Below, piece after piece: positions 1 through 10,897 of a DNA stretch of 64,000 bases. The position numbers were made by a program, and so were the translations under genes. Under the pieces are notes generated by a model. It made no database searches, was not told the origin of the DNA, and saw only the letters and a program-made list of their open reading frames with translations. Numbering within the stretch: the first letter of the stretch is position 1; each line of letters starts with the position of its first letter. Source of the stretch: Streptomyces goshikiensis (lineage in GTDB: Bacteria > Actinomycetota > Actinomycetes > Streptomycetales > Streptomycetaceae); the NCBI RefSeq assembly GCF_014650555.1, contig NZ_BMVE01000001.1:682001-746000 (forward strand), given 5' to 3'.

Positions 1-742
1 GGAGAACGCCCGGCGGCGCTGGCCGGCGGTCCGCTTCGAGGTGCGCAACGTGGCGGTCCAGGGGGTGCACGCGGCGGCACAGGTGATCCGGGCGGTCCAG
101 GAGCTCGACGCGCTGCCCGAGGTGGACGTGATCATCGTGGCCCGCGGCGGCGGCAGCGTGGAGGACCTGCTGCCGTTCTCCGACGAGGAGGTCGTCCGGA
201 CGGTGGCGGCGGCCCGGACCCCGGTGGTCTCGGCAATCGGGCACGAGCCGGACTCCCCGCTGCTGGACCTGGTGGCGGACCTGCGGGCCTCCACGCCGAC
301 GGACGCCGCGAAGAAGGTGGTCCCGGACGTCAACGAGGAGCTGGAACGCGTACGTCAGCTGCAGGGCCGGGGGCTGCGCGCGGTCCGGGGGCTGCTCGAC
401 CGGGAGGAGCGGGGGCTGGCCCACGCGCTCGCGCGCCCGGTGTTCGTCCACCCGCAGCGCATGGTGGAGACCCGGGAGGAGGAGGTGGAGGCGCTGCTGG
501 CGCGCAGCCGGCGGACCCTGGGGCACCTGCTGGACCGGGCGGACTCGGAGCTGACGCACACCCTGGCCCGGGTGGTGGCGCTGTCCCCGGCGGCGACGCT
601 GGAGCGGGGGTACGCGGTGCTCCAGCGGGCGGACGGGCACGTGGTGCGCTCGCCGGAGGAGGTCGCGGAGGGCGACGAGCTGCGCGCGCGGGTCGCGGAG
701 GGCGAGTTCCACGTACGGGTCGACGGCCCGCCGCAGCACTGA
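1..742 (+). CDS. xseA: Exodeoxyribonuclease VII large subunit, 3' part (partial)
   Basis: Only the C-terminal 246 residues or so are present; the frame is open back to the window start, so the true start lies outside. The visible part contains the conserved [17 protein letters not shown] block and the [22 protein letters not shown] region typical of the catalytic domain, followed by a helical, Arg/Glu-rich coiled-coil stretch and the terminal [10 protein letters not shown] segment of XseA. Exonuclease VII degrades single-stranded DNA into oligonucleotides in repair and needs XseB, which is encoded 35 bases downstream on the same strand. The identification is firm; nothing can be said about the N-terminal OB-fold domain. 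Confidence 0.96.
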   Translation, partial: ENARRRWPAVRFEVRNVAVQGVHAAAQVIRAVQELDALPEVDVIIVARGGGSVEDLLPFSDEEVVRTVAAARTPVVSAIGHEPDSPLLDLVADLRASTPTDAAKKVVPDVNEELERVRQLQGRGLRAVRGLLDREERGLAHALARPVFVHPQRMVETREEEVEALLARSRRTLGHLLDRADSELTHTLARVVALSPAATLERGYAVLQRADGHVVRSPEEVAEGDELRARVAEGEFHVRVDGPPQH

Positions 743-777
743 ACTGACACTGGATACATTCGAGGTGGGAAACGGGA

Positions 778-1020
778 ATGGCTGAAACCGATACATCGCT
801 TGGGTATGAGCAGGCGCGCGACGAACTCGTCGAGGTCGTCCGCAGGCTGGAGGCCGGCGGTACCTCGCTGGAGGAGTCCCTGGCCCTGTGGGAGCGGGGC
901 GAGGAGCTCGCGCAGGTCTGCCGGCACTGGCTGGAGGGGGCCCGCGCCCGGCTGGACTCGGCGCTGGCGGCCCGGGAGGCCGGGACCCCGGACGGGGATC
1001 CGGAGGGTGGCCGAAAGTGA
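778..1020 (+). CDS. xseB: Exodeoxyribonuclease VII small subunit
   Basis: An 80-residue protein with the XseB signature: GYEQARDELVEVVRRLEAGG followed by TSLEESLALWERGEEL and a helical tail. This is the usual length of the family. Several XseB chains bind the coiled coil of one XseA to form the nuclease. It begins with ATG, preceded by a GGTGGGAA sequence about ten bases upstream, and follows the xseA stop by 35 bases, so the two are almost certainly one transcript. The tail after residue 65 (Ala, Gly, Asp rich) is less conserved in the family. Confidence 0.96.
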   Translation: MAETDTSLGYEQARDELVEVVRRLEAGGTSLEESLALWERGEELAQVCRHWLEGARARLDSALAAREAGTPDGDPEGGRK

Positions 1021-1046
1021 TCCGCCTCACCTCGGAGCGGATTTAG

Positions 1047-1076
1047 TTGAAGTTTCATCTATCTGCGTCGTAGAGT
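1047..1076 (+). promoter_or_regulatory. Candidate promoter of the nitroreductase-family gene
   Basis: TTGAAG (1047-1052) and TAGAGT (1071-1076) are separated by 18 bases and lie 44 bases before the ATG at 1120, a good match to a housekeeping actinobacterial promoter. The -35 element is inside an imperfect dyad, TGAAGTTTCA at 1048-1057, which could be a repressor half-site pair. Inferred from sequence only. Confidence 0.5.
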
Positions 1077-1119
1077 CGGGACATCGGCTTCACCCCCCTG
1101 TACGTAAGAAGGCTTTCCG

Positions 1120-1713
1120 ATGTCTCTCGTTCTTGACTCCGCCGCGCAGGACCTGCTGTTCCGCGAGGCTCGCACCGTTGGTTCGTTCTCCGACGAGCCG
1201 GTGACCGAGGAGCAGGTCCAGGCGATCTACGACCTGGTGAAGTACGGCCCCACCGCCTTCAACCAGACGCCGCTGCGCATCACCCTGGTCCGCTCCGCCG
1301 AGGCCCGCGAGCGCCTCGTGCGGCACATGGCCGAGGGCAACAAGGCCAAGACCGCCGCCGCCCCGCTGGTCGCGATCCTCTCCGCCGACAACGAGTTCCA
1401 CGAGGAGCTCCCGGCTCTGCTGCCGCACTTCCCGCAGGCCAAGGACGTCTTCTTCGCCGAGCGCCCGGTCCGCGAGCAGTCCGCGCTCCTGAACACCGCG
1501 CTGCAGGCCGCGTACTTCATCGTCGGCGTCCGCGCCGCCGGTCTCGCCGCCGGCCCGATGACCGGTGCGGACTTCGCGGGCCTCCAGAAGGAGTTCCTGG
1601 ACGACGACCACACCCCGCTGATGGTCGTCAACATCGGCAAGCCGAGCGACGAGCCCGCCGCGTTCGGCCGCGCCCCGCGCCTGGAGTTCGACCAGGTCGT
1701 CACGACCGTCTGA
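1120..1713 (+). CDS. Nitroreductase-family protein, malonic semialdehyde reductase type
   Basis: A 197-residue FMN-dependent nitroreductase-fold protein. The N-terminal part SFSDEPVTEEQVQAIYDLVK, the YGPTAFNQTPLR FMN-contact segment and the C-terminal NIGKPSDE motif match the RutE/YdfG-linked malonic semialdehyde reductase group, which in pyrimidine degradation reduces malonic semialdehyde to 3-hydroxypropionate. There are no rut genes nearby, so the physiological substrate is open; such proteins in Streptomyces are often stand-alone quinone or nitro reductases. The start is supported by AAGAAGG seven bases ahead of the ATG and by a good promoter at 1047. It is followed by a bidirectional terminator shared with the convergent DUF4245 gene. 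Confidence 0.88.
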   Translation: MSLVLDSAAQDLLFREARTVGSFSDEPVTEEQVQAIYDLVKYGPTAFNQTPLRITLVRSAEARERLVRHMAEGNKAKTAAAPLVAILSADNEFHEELPALLPHFPQAKDVFFAERPVREQSALLNTALQAAYFIVGVRAAGLAAGPMTGADFAGLQKEFLDDDHTPLMVVNIGKPSDEPAAFGRAPRLEFDQVVTTV

Positions 1714-1725
1714 GCCCCGCGCCAC

Positions 1726-1768
1726 GAAGAAGCCGCCCGCCCCGGATCCCGGGGCGGGCGGCTTCTTC
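1726..1768. terminator. Bidirectional intrinsic terminator
   Basis: A perfect 20-bp inverted repeat (arms 1726-1745 and 1749-1768, loop ATC) between the convergent nitroreductase-family and DUF4245 genes. The outer ends are GAAGAA/TTCTTC, giving a short U-rich end on both strands. Confidence 0.85.
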
Positions 1769-1786
1769 ACGTCCGGAGGACAGGCC

Positions 1787-2323
1787 CTAGCCGGCGGCGG
1801 GCGTCTGCTTGAACTCCAGGGCCGACGCCATCGCGCCGAGCTGCTCGAAGGGGGCCGTACCGGTCACGACGGTGACGTAGCCCTCCCCCCGCCGGACGAG
1901 CGCGTCGTACTTTTCGCCCTCCCAGCGCTCCCAGGCGGTGTCGCCGACCTGCTGCGTCTGCCCGGTGGCCTTCGCCTGCTGGGTGATCTTCGCGAGGTAC
2001 TTGTCCGACGGCTCGCTGGACTGCTCGACGGCCACGTACTGGTCCTGCGGGTCGAGGAAGCCGAGGTGCCAGGAGTTGGCGTTCTTGCGCTCGTACTCCA
2101 CCGAGGTCGCCCGCCACTCCTTGGCCAGGCCGACGGGCGCGGCCAGCGGGTACGGGGCCGCGCGCCGGGCCGTGATCGTCTCCACCCGGTAGTCGACCAC
2201 GCGTGTCGGATCGCCGTCCTCGTCATGCGGGATGAAGATGTAGATCCCCCCGACGACGAGACCGATCACCGCCAGCGACCGGACCATGTCCCAGATCGTC
2301 TGCTTGCCTTTCATACCTGCCAC
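1787..2323 (-). CDS. DUF4245 membrane-anchored protein
   Basis: A 178-residue protein with a single N-terminal membrane segment (about residues 12-30, [19 protein letters not shown]) and an extracytoplasmic domain beginning [17 protein letters not shown], the recognisable start of the DUF4245 family. The body contains [20 protein letters not shown] and a C-terminal [17 protein letters not shown] segment. The function of the family is unknown; it is a conserved single-pass surface protein of actinobacteria. I place the start at a GTG (2323) because the sequence from there ([14 protein letters not shown]) looks like the conserved N-terminus; an in-frame ATG lies six codons upstream at 2341. It is divergent from glpX. 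Confidence 0.85.
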   Translation of the reverse strand: MAGMKGKQTIWDMVRSLAVIGLVVGGIYIFIPHDEDGDPTRVVDYRVETITARRAAPYPLAAPVGLAKEWRATSVEYERKNANSWHLGFLDPQDQYVAVEQSSEPSDKYLAKITQQAKATGQTQQVGDTAWERWEGEKYDALVRRGEGYVTVVTGTAPFEQLGAMASALEFKQTPAAG

Positions 2324-2528
2324 GGCACCATCGTCCCGCATCCCCGGGAGCGATCACCGCCCGGGGGGCGGCGCGGCGCACCCGGTGGGACGCAAGACGT
2401 CCGCTCAGGCCAATCAGCTGACCGATACGCCGCTCATACGTGACCCGGTCTGCTCAATTTATCGACGTACCGATAGAGTTCCAGCACCCTCACATCCCGG
2501 CCGTCGTCGTACAGAAAGGTGCGCTCCG

Positions 2529-3560
2529 ATGACCGAGCACAACCTGCCGCCCCAGCTCGAAGTCTCTCCCGAGGCCCCCGACCGCAACCTCGCCCTCGAA
2601 CTCGTCCGGGTGACCGAGGCCGCCGCCATGGCCGCCGGCCGCTGGGTCGGGCGCGGCGACAAGCTCGGCGCGGACGGCGCCGCGGTCAACGCCATGCGCA
2701 CCCTGATCTCCACCGTCTCGATGAACGGCGTCGTCGTCATCGGCGAGGGGGAGAAGGACGAGGCCCCCATGCTCTTCAACGGCGAGCGGGTGGGCGACGG
2801 CACCGGCGCCGAGGTCGACATCGCCGTGGACCCGATCGACGGCACCACCCTGAACGCCAAGGGCATGCCGAACGCCATCGCCGTGCTCGCGGCCGCCGAC
2901 CGCGGCACCATGTTCGACCCGTCCGCGGTCTTCTACATGGAGAAGCTGGTCACCGGTCCCGAGGCCGCCGACTTCGTCGACATCAACGCCCCGGTCTCGG
3001 TCAACATCCGCCGCGTCGCCAAGGCCAAGAACATGGCTGTCGAGGACGTCACGGTGATCATCCTGGACCGCCCCCGCCACGAGGGCATCGTCAAGGAGAT
3101 CCGCGAGACCGGCGCGCGCATCAAGTTCATCTCCGACGGCGACGTCGCGGGCTCGGTCATGGCAGTGCGCGAGGGCACCGGCGTGGACCTGCTCCTGGGC
3201 ATCGGCGGCACCCCCGAGGGCATCATCTCGGCGTGCGCCATAAAGTGCCTCGGCGGCACGATCCAGGGCAAGCTGTGGCCGAAGGACGAGGCCGAGCGCC
3301 AGAAGGCCATCGACGCGGGCCACGACCTGGACCGGGTCCTGCACACCAACGACCTGGTCTCCGGCGACAACGTCTTCTTCGTCGCCACCGGCATCACGGA
3401 CGGCGAGCTGCTGCGCGGCGTCCACTACCGCTCCGAGACCGCCACCACGTCCTCGCTGGTCATGCGCTCGAAGTCGGGCACGATCCGGCAGATCGACTCG
3501 ACCCACCGCCTGTCGAAGCTGCGCGCGTACAGCGCGATCGACTTCGACCGCGCCCAGTAG
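2529..3560 (+). CDS. glpX: Class II fructose-1,6-bisphosphatase
   Basis: A 343-residue cytoplasmic enzyme of the lithium-sensitive phosphatase superfamily that hydrolyses fructose 1,6-bisphosphate to fructose 6-phosphate in gluconeogenesis. The metal- and phosphate-binding motifs are visible: GEGEKDEAP at about 72-80, DPIDGTT at 101-107, and [18 protein letters not shown] near residue 230, all diagnostic of GlpX. Actinobacteria generally rely on this class. The frame is open for 81 codons upstream, but family conservation begins at [10 protein letters not shown], and AGAAAGG lies ten bases before this ATG. It is divergent from the DUF4245 gene and followed by a hairpin at 3594. Confidence 0.96.
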   Translation: MTEHNLPPQLEVSPEAPDRNLALELVRVTEAAAMAAGRWVGRGDKLGADGAAVNAMRTLISTVSMNGVVVIGEGEKDEAPMLFNGERVGDGTGAEVDIAVDPIDGTTLNAKGMPNAIAVLAAADRGTMFDPSAVFYMEKLVTGPEAADFVDINAPVSVNIRRVAKAKNMAVEDVTVIILDRPRHEGIVKEIRETGARIKFISDGDVAGSVMAVREGTGVDLLLGIGGTPEGIISACAIKCLGGTIQGKLWPKDEAERQKAIDAGHDLDRVLHTNDLVSGDNVFFVATGITDGELLRGVHYRSETATTSSLVMRSKSGTIRQIDSTHRLSKLRAYSAIDFDRAQ

Positions 3561-3593
3561 GGACGGCCGCCGGTCCGGCCGACGGCAGACGAG

Positions 3594-3627
3594 AGGGGCG
3601 GTTCCCGTGTGCGGCGGGACCGCCCCT
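3594..3627 (+). terminator. Intrinsic terminator after glpX
   Basis: A 12-bp stem (AGGGGCGGTTCC with GGGACCGCCCCT, one G-U pair) 34 bases after the glpX stop, in the convergent gap before the WhiB-like gene. There is no strong T-run, which is usual for this GC content. Confidence 0.65.
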
Positions 3628-3680
3628 CCGGCGTTTCCTGAACGGCTGGATCGGCTCTCGCGAGTCCGAACGGCGGCTTC

Positions 3681-4079
3681 CTAGCCGGCGGCGGCGATCG
3701 GTCCGGCCCCCGGAGCCTGGCGCAATTCCGCCGCCCGGCGGCGCCTGCGGGCCAGCACCACCCGGCGCTCGGCGGCCGTCAGCCCGCCCCAGACCCCGTA
3801 CGGCTCCGGCTGGAGCAGCGCGTGTTCCCGGCAGGCGACCATGACCGGACAGCGGGCGCAGACCCGCTTGGCGGCCTCCTCGCGCGAGAGCCTGGCGGCG
3901 GTCGGCTCCTTGGAGGGGGCGAAGAAGAGCCCCGCCTCGTCCCGGCGGCACACCGCCTCCGCGTGCCATGGGCCGTCCTCTTCCCTCGCCGCCACCCGCG
4001 GCTTCGGCACGGCGGCCGGACGCCCCTGAAGGCTCTGTACGGCGGCTACCTGCAGGGACTGATGCGGCGGATGCTGCAC
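3681..4079 (-). CDS. wblI: WhiB-like iron-sulfur transcription factor
   Basis: A 132-residue Wbl protein with the four iron-sulfur ligands Cys44, Cys74, Cys77 and Cys83 (C-x29-C-x2-C-x5-C), followed by the GVWGG turn at 95-99 and a basic tail (ARRRRRAAELR) that contacts DNA. Wbl proteins bind a [4Fe-4S] cluster and usually act with the principal sigma factor. The start is a GTG with AGGAG seven bases upstream. The extended C-terminus (QAPGAGPIAAAG) is low complexity. The symbol wblI is assigned from its position next to glpX and the fumarase genes, as I recall for Streptomyces, and is less certain than the family call. Confidence 0.88.
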   Translation of the reverse strand: MQHPPHQSLQVAAVQSLQGRPAAVPKPRVAAREEDGPWHAEAVCRRDEAGLFFAPSKEPTAARLSREEAAKRVCARCPVMVACREHALLQPEPYGVWGGLTAAERRVVLARRRRRAAELRQAPGAGPIAAAG

Positions 4080-4219
4080 GGTCTACTCCTGACGACGTAT
4101 ACGCGAGCGAGAGACGATGCACCTGTCCCTACCCGCTGTGCGCGCCCCTATGCACCCCGTGCCGCGTGGGGCGGGGCTTCGACCGAAACATGACGCTGAC
4201 ATGCGCCCGTGGGACGGTC

Positions 4220-4891
4220 CTACCCCTTCGGGCGCTTCTGCAACTTCAGCGCCAGGTTCACCAGGCGCGCGCCGGGCTTGGGCCGGGCCTCGATGTTGCC
4301 CAGCAGCGCGAAGCCGCGCACGATCACGACGGGCGCCTGCGGGTCGCTCTCGCCCCGGCCCTCGCCGCGCACCTCGAAGTTCCCGAGGACGCCGCTGCCG
4401 TAGCCGCGCAGGGTGACGTTCTCCGGGACCAGGACCTCGACGTTGCCGAGGACGCACGTCACGTTGATCTCCGTGACCTGCTGCTCGAAGACGGCCTCGG
4501 TGAGGTCGATGCTGATGTCGCCCATGACGGAGACGGCCCGGGTGTGCGCGCCCGGCCGCCAGCGGCCCTTGCGGGCGGAGCTGCTGCACACGGCGACGAC
4601 GGTGTCGACGGCCGCGCCCGCCGCCGGACCGACGGCGTAACCGGCCCCGGCGGCCGGGACCTGCGGGGTGGTGCCGGGCACGGGCAGGTCACGTACCAGC
4701 ACCTCCAGCTCGCCGACCGTCTTCACGGCGTACAGCGAGTCGAGGCGCTCGGAGTGCTCGTCGGCGGTCAGCCGGCCCTCCGCGAGGGCGTCGGCGAGGA
4801 TCGACGCGATCCGGTCCCGGTCGGCGTCGGAGGCGCGCAGACCGGCGGGCGCGGCGGGGGCGGGGGCGGCGGGGTGCTTTTCCAAGTCCAC
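4220..4891 (-). CDS. DUF1707 domain protein with LiaF-like C-terminus
   Basis: A 223-residue protein. Residues about 18-70 form the DUF1707 domain (LRASDADRDRIASILADAL, GRLTADEHSERLDSLYAVKT, ELEVLVRDLP), a short SHOCT-like helical module. The C-terminal half, from AVSVMGDISIDL through CVLGNVEVLVPENV and GFALLGNIEA, is the repetitive beta structure of LiaF-like/DUF2154 proteins, which in Firmicutes sense envelope stress. No membrane segment is evident, so this is probably a cytoplasmic or membrane-peripheral member. I favour the GTG at 4891 giving MDLEKHP; an ATG four codons upstream (4903) has a poor ribosome site. Function is unknown. Confidence 0.85.
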   Translation of the reverse strand: MDLEKHPAAPAPAAPAGLRASDADRDRIASILADALAEGRLTADEHSERLDSLYAVKTVGELEVLVRDLPVPGTTPQVPAAGAGYAVGPAAGAAVDTVVAVCSSSARKGRWRPGAHTRAVSVMGDISIDLTEAVFEQQVTEINVTCVLGNVEVLVPENVTLRGYGSGVLGNFEVRGEGRGESDPQAPVVIVRGFALLGNIEARPKPGARLVNLALKLQKRPKG

Positions 4892-5062
4892 GCCGCTCAG
4901 CATAGCCAGACACGATAGATCGCGATAGCGGCCGAGATCCGCGTCGCGGCGGCTAGTGAGCCTTACCTCACAAGCACGGCGCCGGAGGGAGGTCCTACGC
5001 TGGATAGCCGCGCTGCCAAATGGTCGTCAGTGCTGTCTGCCGAGTGAGGAATGACTGCCGTC

Positions 5063-6730
<1,668 letters not shown>

Positions 6731-6736
6731 CCCACC

Positions 6737-6765
6737 CGCGGCGCCCCCGCCCCGGGGGCGCCGCG
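6737..6765 (+). terminator. Intrinsic terminator after the class I fumarase
   Basis: A perfect 13-bp stem (CGCGGCGCCCCCG with its complement, 3-base loop) seven bases after the stop codon at 6730. Confidence 0.8.
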
Positions 6766-6855
6766 CACGGGCGCGGTGAAGCGTCACGAGCTGTTCGCCC
6801 ATTGGTGCGGCATGCTGCGCCCGCCGGGGCGGCGCGGCCGGATAACGTCGGTGGC

Positions 6856-7623
6856 ATGACCCGGCTGTTCCTCTCCACCGCCCGCGCGACCAGGGTGGTC
6901 GCCCATCGCGGGGCCTCCCACGAGCATCCCGAGCACACGCTCGCCGCCTACCGGCAGGCCATCGCCGACGGGGCCGACGCCCTCGAATGCGATGTGCGGC
7001 TCACCGCCGACCGCCGCCTCGTCTGTGTCCACGACCGGCGCGTCGAGCGGACCTCCGACGGGCGCGGGGTCGTCTCCGAGATGACGTACGAGGAGCTGGC
7101 CGCGCTCGACTTCGGCGGCTGGAAGGGCGCGGAGCACCGCGGCGCGCGGGTGCTGCTCTTCGAGGACCTGCTGGAGGAGGCGCTGGCCGCGGACCGGCCC
7201 GTCGGGCTGGCCGTCGAGACCAAGCACCCGACGCGGGCGGGCGGGGCGCTGGAGGCCGAGCTGGTGAGGGTGCTGCGGGCGTACGGGCTCGCCGACGGCT
7301 CCGACGGGCGCGTCGAGGTGATGAGCTTCTCCCGGACCGCTCTGACCCGGATGCACCGGCTCGCGCCGGGGCTGCCGGCCGTGTACCTGATGGAGCGGCG
7401 GCTGCGGCCCGTGCGGCCGCCGTTCGCCACGCACGCGGGTCCGGGGATCGAGCTGGTCCGCCGGGATCCGGGGCTGGTCGGCCGGCTGAAGGCCCGGGGG
7501 CTGTCGGTGCGGGTGTGGACCGTGGACGAGCCGGAGGACGTGGAGCTGTGCCTGCGCCTCGGCGTGGACACGATCATCACCAACCGGCCCCGGGAGGTAC
7601 GGGAGCACCTGTACGCCCTGTGA
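6856..7623 (+). CDS. Glycerophosphodiester phosphodiesterase
   Basis: A 255-residue GDPD-family TIM-barrel enzyme that hydrolyses glycerophosphodiesters to glycerol 3-phosphate and an alcohol. The active-site blocks are present: [19 protein letters not shown] (first His, Arg, and the catalytic Glu nearby), [19 protein letters not shown] (metal ligands Glu and Asp and the second catalytic His), and the terminal VDTIITNRP motif. No signal peptide is visible, so it is probably cytoplasmic. The ATG at 6856 sits just before the conserved fold; upstream codons in the frame look non-coding and overlap the terminator of the fumarase gene. Confidence 0.94.
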   Translation: MTRLFLSTARATRVVAHRGASHEHPEHTLAAYRQAIADGADALECDVRLTADRRLVCVHDRRVERTSDGRGVVSEMTYEELAALDFGGWKGAEHRGARVLLFEDLLEEALAADRPVGLAVETKHPTRAGGALEAELVRVLRAYGLADGSDGRVEVMSFSRTALTRMHRLAPGLPAVYLMERRLRPVRPPFATHAGPGIELVRRDPGLVGRLKARGLSVRVWTVDEPEDVELCLRLGVDTIITNRPREVREHLYAL

Positions 7624-7639
7624 GCGTCCGGCGTACGGG

Positions 7640-7667
7640 CACCCGGCCGGGGTGCGCCGGCCGGGTG
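7640..7667. terminator. Bidirectional hairpin terminator
   Basis: A perfect 11-bp stem (CACCCGGCCGG with its complement, 6-base loop) between the convergent phosphodiesterase and SGNH hydrolase genes. Confidence 0.75.
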
Positions 7668-7718
7668 TGGGGGGATTCGGGATCGGAGTGCGGGTCGATC
7701 GGAGTGCGGTCAGCTCCG

Positions 7719-9245
7719 CTACGCGAAGCGCTGCTTCGCCGAGCCGTCGCAGGTCTGCAGGCGCAGCGGCTCGTGCGCGGCGGCCACGGTGAGGCACATG
7801 CCGGTGGCGGCCGCGGGGCGCAGGGTGGCGCCGTCGCGGACGAACCGCTGGTTGGCGCCGCCGTGGCAGTTCCAGAGGATCAGGGCGGCGCCGGCGCCGT
7901 AGTTGGCTCCGGGGACGTCCAGGCAGCGGTCGTGGGTGAGCTCTACGTGGACGGACTTCGTCGCGGGGTCGTACCACCAGCCCTGGTTGCGGCCGGCGTG
8001 GCAGTCCCAGCCGACCACCTTGGTGCCGTTCGCGCTGGCGCCGCCGAAGGAGTCGAGGCAGTTGCCGGTCGCCTCGTTCCTCAGGGGCGCGTAGAGGGAG
8101 TCCCAGGCTCCGGCCTGGAGGACCGGGGTGCCCGTGCTCGCCGGGTCGGCGCAGGAGGCCTCGCGCAGGCCCGAGTCGTACAGCTGGGTCAGGCAGGACG
8201 CGAAGGCGCCGTGGCCCCGGTAGTTGGGGTGGAAGGACTGCCGGGCGGTGTTCTCGTCCCACGGGAAGTGGTCGCCGAGGTCCAGGTAGAGGCCGCGGGC
8301 CCAGGCGTCCTCCATGCACACCTCGTGGCCGTGGAAGAGGCGGGAGTTGTCGAGGTAGGTGGCGCCCGCCGCGAGGGCGGCGGCGCGCACGCCCTTCTCG
8401 AAGGCCGGCACCGCGACGTTGCGGCCCCACTGCGCGTCGGAGTCGTAGCCGGCGCAGCCGCCGGGGAGCTTGCCGGGGAAGGCCGGGTTGTCGTAGAAGT
8501 CGGGGCCGATCGGGCTGGGGTAGCCCATCACGACGAGCTTGTAGTCGGAGTCGGCGTAGCCGGCGCCGCGCATGACCGTCTTGAGGTCGGCGACGGTCGC
8601 CTCCACCTTGGGCTTCAGGCCGTCGACGCGGGCCTGCCAGCCCGCGGAGTACTTGGGCTCGCAGGTGCCCTGGCTGAGCACCCAGCGGGTGACGCAGTCG
8701 GTCATGACCGGGCCGAACTGGAGGTCGTCGTTGGCGCCGGCGACCAGCAGCACCATCTTGATCTTCGTGTTGCGGGCCTTGATGGCGAGGCTGTCGCTCT
8801 GCACCAGCTCGTCGGCGTACTGCTTGCTGCCGCCGATCCGGATGTTGCCGGTGTAGCCGCCGGAACAGGCGACGTTGAAGGTGAGGTCCGCCGGGATGCC
8901 GGTGCGGTGGATCGCGGAGTCGGGCGAGCGGTGGCACTGGTTGGCGGACGTGTTCGTGGCGGGGTCGTAGTTGCCGACGCCCTCGCCCGAGATCTCGCTG
9001 TCGCCGAGCGAGATCAGGCCGGTCTTGCGCTCGCTCAGCGGGCGGATCGCCGGGTCGCCGTAGATCCGGGTGGCCTCCGCCGCGCGGACGGCCTCCAGTT
9101 CGGGCGGCAGCGGGGTCACGGCCGCGGCGGGGGTGGCCGCCTGGGCCATGGGGGTGACGGCGGTGACGCCCCCGAGGGCGGCCGCGATCGCCGCGACGGC
9201 GGCGAAGGTAGATCTGAGCCCGGGTCTGGTACGCACACGTGCCAT
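7719..9245 (-). CDS. Secreted SGNH hydrolase with C-terminal ricin B-type lectin domain
   Basis: A 508-residue exported protein. Residues 1-37 form a signal peptide ending AQA. The catalytic domain has the SGNH blocks: [10 protein letters not shown] with Ser83 as likely nucleophile (GDSE in place of GDSL), a central Gly in [18 protein letters not shown] (block III Asn) and FHPNYRGHG with the catalytic His. The last 130 residues contain repeated NQGWWYD, NQRFVRD and KQRFA elements, the QxW-type pattern of ricin B/CBM13 lectins, which probably target polysaccharide. Many Cys residues suggest disulfides. The likely role is extracellular esterase on plant or cell-wall material; the substrate cannot be told. 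GGGAGG precedes the ATG. Confidence 0.9.
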   Translation of the reverse strand: MARVRTRPGLRSTFAAVAAIAAALGGVTAVTPMAQAATPAAAVTPLPPELEAVRAAEATRIYGDPAIRPLSERKTGLISLGDSEISGEGVGNYDPATNTSANQCHRSPDSAIHRTGIPADLTFNVACSGGYTGNIRIGGSKQYADELVQSDSLAIKARNTKIKMVLLVAGANDDLQFGPVMTDCVTRWVLSQGTCEPKYSAGWQARVDGLKPKVEATVADLKTVMRGAGYADSDYKLVVMGYPSPIGPDFYDNPAFPGKLPGGCAGYDSDAQWGRNVAVPAFEKGVRAAALAAGATYLDNSRLFHGHEVCMEDAWARGLYLDLGDHFPWDENTARQSFHPNYRGHGAFASCLTQLYDSGLREASCADPASTGTPVLQAGAWDSLYAPLRNEATGNCLDSFGGASANGTKVVGWDCHAGRNQGWWYDPATKSVHVELTHDRCLDVPGANYGAGAALILWNCHGGANQRFVRDGATLRPAAATGMCLTVAAAHEPLRLQTCDGSAKQRFA

Positions 9246-9335
9246 GAACGCCTCCCCTGTCGGTGTTACCCACGGTATTTACTGGCCGGTAGGGGAGTTG
9301 GGAACACCGCGGACAAGACAATTGCTCAACTTTTT

Positions 9336-9342
9336 GAGGAGG
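9336..9342 (+). promoter_or_regulatory. fumC ribosome binding site
   Basis: GAGGAGG, a near-perfect anti-anti-Shine-Dalgarno match, is only two bases from the ATG at 9345 but eight bases from the ATG at 9351, which decides the start in favour of 9351. Confidence 0.7.
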
Positions 9343-9350
9343 CAATGAAC

Positions 9351-10790
9351 ATGACCGATGATCAGAGCGCAGGTGCAACCCCCGGTGCGACCCCCAGCGC
9401 GACCCCCGGCTCCCACCGGATCGAGCACGACTCGATGGGAGAGGTACGGGTCCCCGCGCACGCCAAGTGGCGGGCCCAGACCCAGCGCGCCGTGGAGAAC
9501 TTCCCCGTCTCCGGGCAGCGCCTGGAGCGCGCCCACATCGAGGCCCTCGCCCGCGTCAAGGGCGCGGCCGCCGCGGTGAACGCGCGCCTGGGTGTGGTGG
9601 ACGAGGACCTCGCCGAGGCGATCCGCTCCGCCGCCGCCGAGGTCGCGGAGGGCCGCTGGGACGAGCACTTCCCCGTCGACGTGTTCCAGACGGGCTCCGG
9701 GACCTCGTCCAACATGAACGTCAACGAGGTGATCGCCACCCTGGCCACCGAGCGGCTCGGCCGCGAGGTCCACCCCAACGACCACGTCAATGCCTCGCAG
9801 AGCTCCAACGACGTGTTCCCGTCCTCCATCCACATCGCCGCGACGGCCGCCGTCACCCGCGAGCTGATCCCGGCCCTGGAGCACCTCGCGGCCGCCCTGG
9901 AGCGCAAGTCCGCCGAGTTCGCCGAGGTGGTCAAGGCCGGCCGCACGCACCTGATGGACGCCACCCCCGTCACCCTGGGCCAGGAGTTCGGCGGGTACGC
10001 CGCCCAGGTGCGCTACGGGGTCGAGCGGCTGCGCGCCGCCCTGCCGCGGCTCGCGGAACTGCCGCTCGGCGGGACCGCGGTGGGCACCGGGATCAACACC
10101 CCGCCCGGATTCGCGGCCGCCGTGATCGCCGAGGTGGCCGCCGCCACCGGGCTGCCGCTGACCGAGGCCCGCGACCACTTCGAGGCCCAGGGGGCGCGGG
10201 ACGCGCTGGTCGAGACCTCGGGGATGCTCCGCACCATCGCCGTCTCGCTCACCAAGATCTGCAACGACCTGCGCTGGATGGCCTCCGGCCCGCGCACAGG
10301 ATTGGCCGAAATCAATCTGCCCGACCTCCAGCCGGGGTCCTCGATCATGCCCGGGAAGGTCAATCCGGTGGTCCCGGAGGCCGTGCTCATGGTCGCCGCG
10401 CAGGTGACGGGGAACGACACCGCGGTCGCCGTGGCGGGCGCGGCGGGCAATTTCGAGCTCAACGTGATGCTCCCGGTGATGGCACGGAACCTGCTGGAAT
10501 CGATCCGGCTGCTCGGCAACGCGAGCCGGCTGCTGGCCGACCGGACGATCGACGGAATCACCGCCAACGTGGCGCGGGCCAGGGAGTACGCCGAGTCCTC
10601 GCCCTCCGTGGTGACCCCGCTGAACCGCTACATCGGGTACGAGGAGGCCGCCAAGGTCGCGAAGAGGTCCCTCGCCGAACGCAAGACGATCAGGGAGGTC
10701 GTACTGGACTCCGGCTACGTCGACCGGGGTGACCTGACCCTGGAACAGCTGGACGCCGCCCTCGACGTCCTGGGCATGACGCGACCCTGA
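9351..10790 (+). CDS. fumC: Class II fumarate hydratase
   Basis: A 479-residue iron-independent fumarase of the aspartase/fumarase superfamily. Substrate and catalytic segments are clear: [47 protein letters not shown], and the mobile signature loop [12 protein letters not shown] with its catalytic Ser. This class usually runs about 460-470 residues; the extra length here is an N-terminal Gly/Thr/Ala-Pro-rich leader ([20 protein letters not shown]) that is not part of the fold. The gene is divergent from the SGNH hydrolase gene. It duplicates the activity of the class I enzyme at 5063 but should resist iron limitation and superoxide. Confidence 0.95.
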   Translation: MTDDQSAGATPGATPSATPGSHRIEHDSMGEVRVPAHAKWRAQTQRAVENFPVSGQRLERAHIEALARVKGAAAAVNARLGVVDEDLAEAIRSAAAEVAEGRWDEHFPVDVFQTGSGTSSNMNVNEVIATLATERLGREVHPNDHVNASQSSNDVFPSSIHIAATAAVTRELIPALEHLAAALERKSAEFAEVVKAGRTHLMDATPVTLGQEFGGYAAQVRYGVERLRAALPRLAELPLGGTAVGTGINTPPGFAAAVIAEVAAATGLPLTEARDHFEAQGARDALVETSGMLRTIAVSLTKICNDLRWMASGPRTGLAEINLPDLQPGSSIMPGKVNPVVPEAVLMVAAQVTGNDTAVAVAGAAGNFELNVMLPVMARNLLESIRLLGNASRLLADRTIDGITANVARAREYAESSPSVVTPLNRYIGYEEAAKVAKRSLAERKTIREVVLDSGYVDRGDLTLEQLDAALDVLGMTRP

Positions 10791-10882
10791 AAAACGTTTC
10801 TCCCCGGGGGCCGGATCCGGTCGTTTCCCGCGCCCGCACACCTCGGTGACCTGCACCGCAGCGGGCGCGGGGGCACCAGCCC

Positions 10883-10897
10883 TAAGATCTGCGCATG
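10883..10897 (+). promoter_or_regulatory. Candidate -10 element for a leaderless DUF402 transcript
   Basis: TAAGAT at 10883-10888 ends six bases before the ATG at 10895, and there is no convincing ribosome site, so transcription probably begins at or next to the start codon. Inferred. Confidence 0.35.

Noticed and set aside
6784..9378. A long minus-strand open frame across the phosphodiesterase and SGNH hydrolase genes
   Set aside because: It is a GC-rich shadow frame with Arg/Pro/Gly-rich translation and no domain, opposite or out of phase with well-supported genes. The same applies to many long frames elsewhere, for example 53316-56993 plus and 58678-60627 minus.
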